Assembly (NCBI GenBank): GCA_003451935.1 | Contig: DMJA01000017.1 | Span: 1,548 to 9,505, forward strand | Reading direction: 5' to 3' | DNA: 7,958 bases | Origin: Verrucomicrobiota bacterium | Lineage (GTDB): Bacteria; Verrucomicrobiota; Kiritimatiellia; CAIQIC01; Lenti-01 | Part shown: positions 5,960 to 7,958 of the stretch, in pieces | Position numbering within the stretch: the stretch's first letter is position 1 | How the letters are laid out: every line of letters starts with the position of its first letter | Position numbers and translations under genes: made by a program | The notes under the pieces: generated by a model | Databases searched by the model: none | What the model was told of the DNA's origin: nothing | What the model saw: the letters and a program-made list of their open reading frames with translations, nothing else

Positions 5960-6526
5960 CTATTCCGCCAGCTTCTCTTCGACCAGCTGGCACAGGGCGT
6001 GGATGATCATGCCGTGGCCCTCCTGGATCCGGGCGGTCACGCCCGAGCTGGCCACGCACAGCGTCTGGTCGGCCATTTCCGCGAGCTTGCCGCCCTTGCC
6101 GCCGCACAGCGCCACGGTCCAGACCCCCGCCGCTTTCGCGGCCTTCGCCGCGCGGCACACGTTCGCCGCATTGCCGCTCGTGGAAATCGCCAGCAGCACA
6201 TCCCCCTTGCGCCCCAGCGCCTCCACCTGCTTGGAAAACACCTGCGCGAAATCATAGTCGTTGGCGATCGACGTCAATACCGAGCTGTCCGTTGTCAGCG
6301 CGAGCGCCGCATAGGGCTTGCGCTCCCGCTGGAACCGGTTCACCAGTTCCGCCGCGAAATGCTGCGCATCCCCCGCGCTGCCCCCGTTGCCGCACGCCAG
6401 CACCTTGCCCCCCTGGCGCAGGCACTCGGCCATTCCCGTCGCCACCGCCTCGATGGCGGGACGCAGCGAGGTCAGCACCTCGTGCGCCGCGTCCAGATGC
6501 CCTTCGGCAAATGCATCCCAATCCAT
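5960..6526 (-). CDS. gmhA: Phosphoheptose isomerase GmhA (SIS domain)
   Basis: Converts D-sedoheptulose 7-phosphate to D-glycero-D-manno-heptose 7-phosphate, the first step toward ADP- or GDP-heptose for lipopolysaccharide core or S-layer and capsule glycans; cytoplasmic. The protein has 188 residues, the usual length. SIS motifs are CGNGGSAGDAQHFAAEL (45-61) and ISTSGNAANV (114-123). Residues aligned from memory with the zinc/catalytic set of E. coli GmhA are all present at matching spacing: H56 and E60, then Q168 and H176 in ARIQEGHGMIIH. This argues for an active isomerase rather than a DiaA-like non-enzymatic homologue. The equivalent of the E. coli Asp before RIQ is Ala165, as I recall for many non-enterobacterial GmhA proteins. 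ATG 6526 has GGAGG four bases upstream. It lies 16 bases after the AmaP-like gene and 27 before pfkB. Confidence 0.93.
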   Translation of the reverse strand: MDWDAFAEGHLDAAHEVLTSLRPAIEAVATGMAECLRQGGKVLACGNGGSAGDAQHFAAELVNRFQRERKPYAALALTTDSSVLTSIANDYDFAQVFSKQVEALGRKGDVLLAISTSGNAANVCRAAKAAKAAGVWTVALCGGKGGKLAEMADQTLCVASSGVTARIQEGHGMIIHALCQLVEEKLAE

Positions 6527-6542
6527 GGCCCCTCCAACCTCT

Positions 6543-7085
6543 CTACGCGGGCTCTTCCGCCGCAGGCTTCTTCCGCGAACGGATTTCGTTGACCTCCACC
6601 GACACCCCGCGCAGGTCGCACGTGCCCAGATGCTCCTCCAGCAGTTCGCGCACGCGCGTCTGCATCAGCTTGCACAGCTCGGGGATCTGCGTCCCGTCCT
6701 TCACGCCGAGCACCAACCCGACCTCCAGCGCGCCGCGCACGACCCGCAGGTGCGACTTCAGCCAGACCACCGCCGCGAATTCGCCCTTGAGCCCGTTCAG
6801 ATATTCCTGCACGGCATCCGTGCCTACGCTCACCGTGCCGTTCTCGTTTTCGAACGTGATGAAGGTCTTCCGCCGCCGCCACATCATTCCCGTCAGCAGA
6901 TAGGCGAACACATACAGCACCACGCCCACGCCCGCCGCCGCCTTCGCCCAATCCGGCAGCCCGGAGCCCCAGGCGATCGCCGTCTGGATGAACTCCGGAT
7001 ATTCCGGCGACACGATCAGGGCCAGCCCGCCTGCCGCGATCGACAGGAACAAAACCAGCCCCAGCAGAAAATGGATTGTTTTCAT
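6543..7085 (-). CDS. amaP: AmaP-like (alkaline shock response membrane anchor) protein
   Basis: Membrane protein of 180 residues. Two hydrophobic helices are visible at about 4-26 and 48-68, followed by a basic stop (RRRK, 70-73) and a soluble domain FITFENENGTVSVGTDAVQEYLNGL ... AALEVGLVLGVKDGTQIPEL-type pattern ... VRELLEEHLG ... GVSVEVNEI. Two N-terminal helices followed by an Asp23-like domain with 'G-x-V-x-V-x-x-x-A-V' and 'IPEL' is the layout of AmaP, which tethers Asp23-family proteins to the membrane in Gram-positives; in other phyla its role is unknown. No Asp23 gene is visible in the window. ATG 7085 has AGGAG seven bases upstream; a longer frame starting at TTG 7109 lacks support and would overlap the ydcF-like stop. 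It lies 20 bases after the YdcF-like gene, so operon-internal. Lys/Pro/Glu-rich tail. Confidence 0.72.
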   Translation of the reverse strand: MKTIHFLLGLVLFLSIAAGGLALIVSPEYPEFIQTAIAWGSGLPDWAKAAAGVGVVLYVFAYLLTGMMWRRRKTFITFENENGTVSVGTDAVQEYLNGLKGEFAAVVWLKSHLRVVRGALEVGLVLGVKDGTQIPELCKLMQTRVRELLEEHLGTCDLRGVSVEVNEIRSRKKPAAEEPA

Positions 7086-7105
7086 GTGATGTCTCCTGAC
7101 TGGCT

Positions 7106-7789
7106 TCAATCTATACCCGCCCCCCCGCGCTTTTGCACATCAAAAATGCCGGGAATCGGATCTCCATTGGGGCCACCGCCGGCCAGCACATCGTATCCGT
7201 ACGCCACCGTTTCACCCATCACCGCCCGCACGCCCTCCGAGCAACTCCACCAGTCGCTCCCGTCGTACGCCTCGGGGGTCAGCGCCACGCTCCCCACTTC
7301 CACGCCATCGCCCAATCCAGCTTGGAACGCCCGCCAACTCCGCCGCGTGTGCGGGCCCTCGCTGGCCAGGTTGAACGCCCCGCGTTCCATCCCCAGGGCC
7401 GCCCGCAACGCCCGCGCCGATTCCCGCGTGCGGCCGCGCCGCACTTTTTCCGCCGGCACCGCCGCCAGTTCGAATTTCCCCGCCAGGCCCAGCGCTTCCA
7501 TCCGCGACTTCGTCATCTCCGCATAGGTCCGGAAGGCCGACAGGTAGCTGCCCGTTTCGATGGGCCCGCCGGTGGCAATGATTTTCTTCACCCCGTTCGA
7601 TTCCGCCCAGCCCGCGGCTTGGAGCAGCAAGCCATCCCCCAGCCATCCTTCGACCACCAGGATCTCCGCCGGCACCGGCGCATGGCGCGCCAGGAACGGA
7701 TAGAGCCCGAACCACGCGCCCGCCGCCAGCAACAGCAACAGGCCCAGGAGGGCGCCGCAGCCGCCTCCCTTTCCGCGGCCATTCCTCAT
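7106..7789 (-). CDS. YdcF/ElyC/SanA-family (DUF218) membrane protein
   Basis: Protein of 227 residues with one N-terminal hydrophobic helix (about 12-32, LLGLLLLLAAGAWFGLYPFL), then a DUF218-type alpha/beta domain: AEILVVEGWLGD (41-52), KKIIATGGPIETGSYLS (68-84), TYAEMTKSRMEALGL (88-102), VRRGRTRESARALRAAL (117-132), and GPHTRRSWRAFQAGLGDGVEVG ... DWWSCSEGVRAVMGE (145-193). This pattern matches YdcF-like proteins I recall from Planctomycetes and Verrucomicrobia-type genomes. The domain probably faces the periplasm. Relatives ElyC and SanA are tied to envelope integrity; the biochemical activity of this subgroup is not known. ATG 7789 overlaps the TGA of the preceding zinc-ribbon gene as ATGA, which fixes the start. 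The last ~25 residues, after GYDVLAGGG, are Gly-rich and unlike the rest. Confidence 0.82.
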   Translation of the reverse strand: MRNGRGKGGGCGALLGLLLLLAAGAWFGLYPFLARHAPVPAEILVVEGWLGDGLLLQAAGWAESNGVKKIIATGGPIETGSYLSAFRTYAEMTKSRMEALGLAGKFELAAVPAEKVRRGRTRESARALRAALGMERGAFNLASEGPHTRRSWRAFQAGLGDGVEVGSVALTPEAYDGSDWWSCSEGVRAVMGETVAYGYDVLAGGGPNGDPIPGIFDVQKRGGAGID

Positions 7790-7958
7790 GGCCCCGGGCA
7801 CCGTTCGCCGGGCGGGCGCTTCAGCGGAAAATCCCCCGGCGCGTTCTTCAGGTCCGGCACCTGCATCCTCTTTCCGCAGGTGGGGCACTCCACCAGCTCG
7901 CCGAACAGCTCGCGCCCGGCATCGATCTTCTGCCCGCAGTCCGGACAGCAGAATTTCC
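7786..7958 (-). CDS. Zinc-ribbon protein (partial, 5' end beyond the right edge)
   Basis: The last 56 residues of a gene entering from the right edge. The reading KFCCPDCGQKIDAGRELFGELVECPTCGKRMQVPDL (written here as motifs: CPDC at 4-7 and CPTC at 24-27) is a CxxC-x16-CxxC zinc ribbon, followed by a Pro-rich tail ending ERCPGP. The KFxCPxCGQKI beginning resembles the start of short zinc-ribbon proteins common in Lentisphaerae- and Verrucomicrobia-type genomes, so the true start may be only a codon or two outside the window, but a longer upstream domain cannot be excluded. The stop TGA (7788-7786) overlaps the ATG of the YdcF-like gene, so both belong to one operon. Function unknown; possibly nucleic acid or protein binding. 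Confidence 0.7.
   Translation of the reverse strand, partial: KFCCPDCGQKIDAGRELFGELVECPTCGKRMQVPDLKNAPGDFPLKRPPGERCPGP

Noticed and set aside
5075..6592. Plus-strand open frame of 505 codons opposite pfkB and gmhA.
   Set aside because: No motifs, biased composition, and both minus-strand genes have complete active sites and ribosome-binding sites.

Overview
The window is GC-rich (clearly above 60% by eye). It carries ten protein-coding genes, all on the minus strand, so transcription runs from the right edge to the left edge. I see no tRNA, rRNA, CRISPR array or transposase gene. The mix of genes (GmhA-type heptose isomerase, TRAP transporter, two-HKD cardiolipin synthase, a YdcF-like protein of the 'WWxxSEGVRAV' type, a short zinc-ribbon protein and an AmaP-like protein) fits a diderm bacterium. 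Together with the TGGAA-rich octamer repeats between genes, it makes me think of the PVC group, possibly Kiritimatiellota or a relative. That placement is from memory of similar sequences and is uncertain.

Layout in transcription order. (1) 7958-5018 is a tight, probably co-transcribed cluster: the 3' end of a zinc-ribbon gene, a YdcF-family membrane protein (ATGA overlap), an AmaP-like membrane protein, a GmhA sedoheptulose-7-phosphate isomerase and a PfkB-family sugar kinase. Gaps are 16-27 bases and most genes have good Shine-Dalgarno sites. GmhA and the kinase could supply the isomerase and kinase steps toward activated heptose for surface polysaccharide, but the kinase substrate is not readable from sequence. 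(2) 4970-4212 is a secreted two-domain beta-sandwich (carboxypeptidase-regulatory-like) protein of visibly lower GC. It is bracketed by directly oriented copies of the TGGAA-rich repeat. (3) 4195-4088 is a large imperfect inverted repeat built from 8-base units. (4) 4014-2506 is a full-length cardiolipin synthase with an apparent promoter so close to the ATG that the mRNA may be leaderless. (5) 2423 to the left edge is a complete-looking TRAP transporter operon in the order dctP-dctQ-dctM with overlapping start/stop codons. dctM runs off the window.

The least ordinary part is 4088-5018. An 8-base-period repeat family appears three times, forms a long hairpin, starts exactly at the pfkB stop codon and flanks a gene of different composition. 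It looks like an intergenic mobile or REP-like element, or a cassette insertion, in an otherwise housekeeping operon. The rest is recognisable envelope and transport biology.
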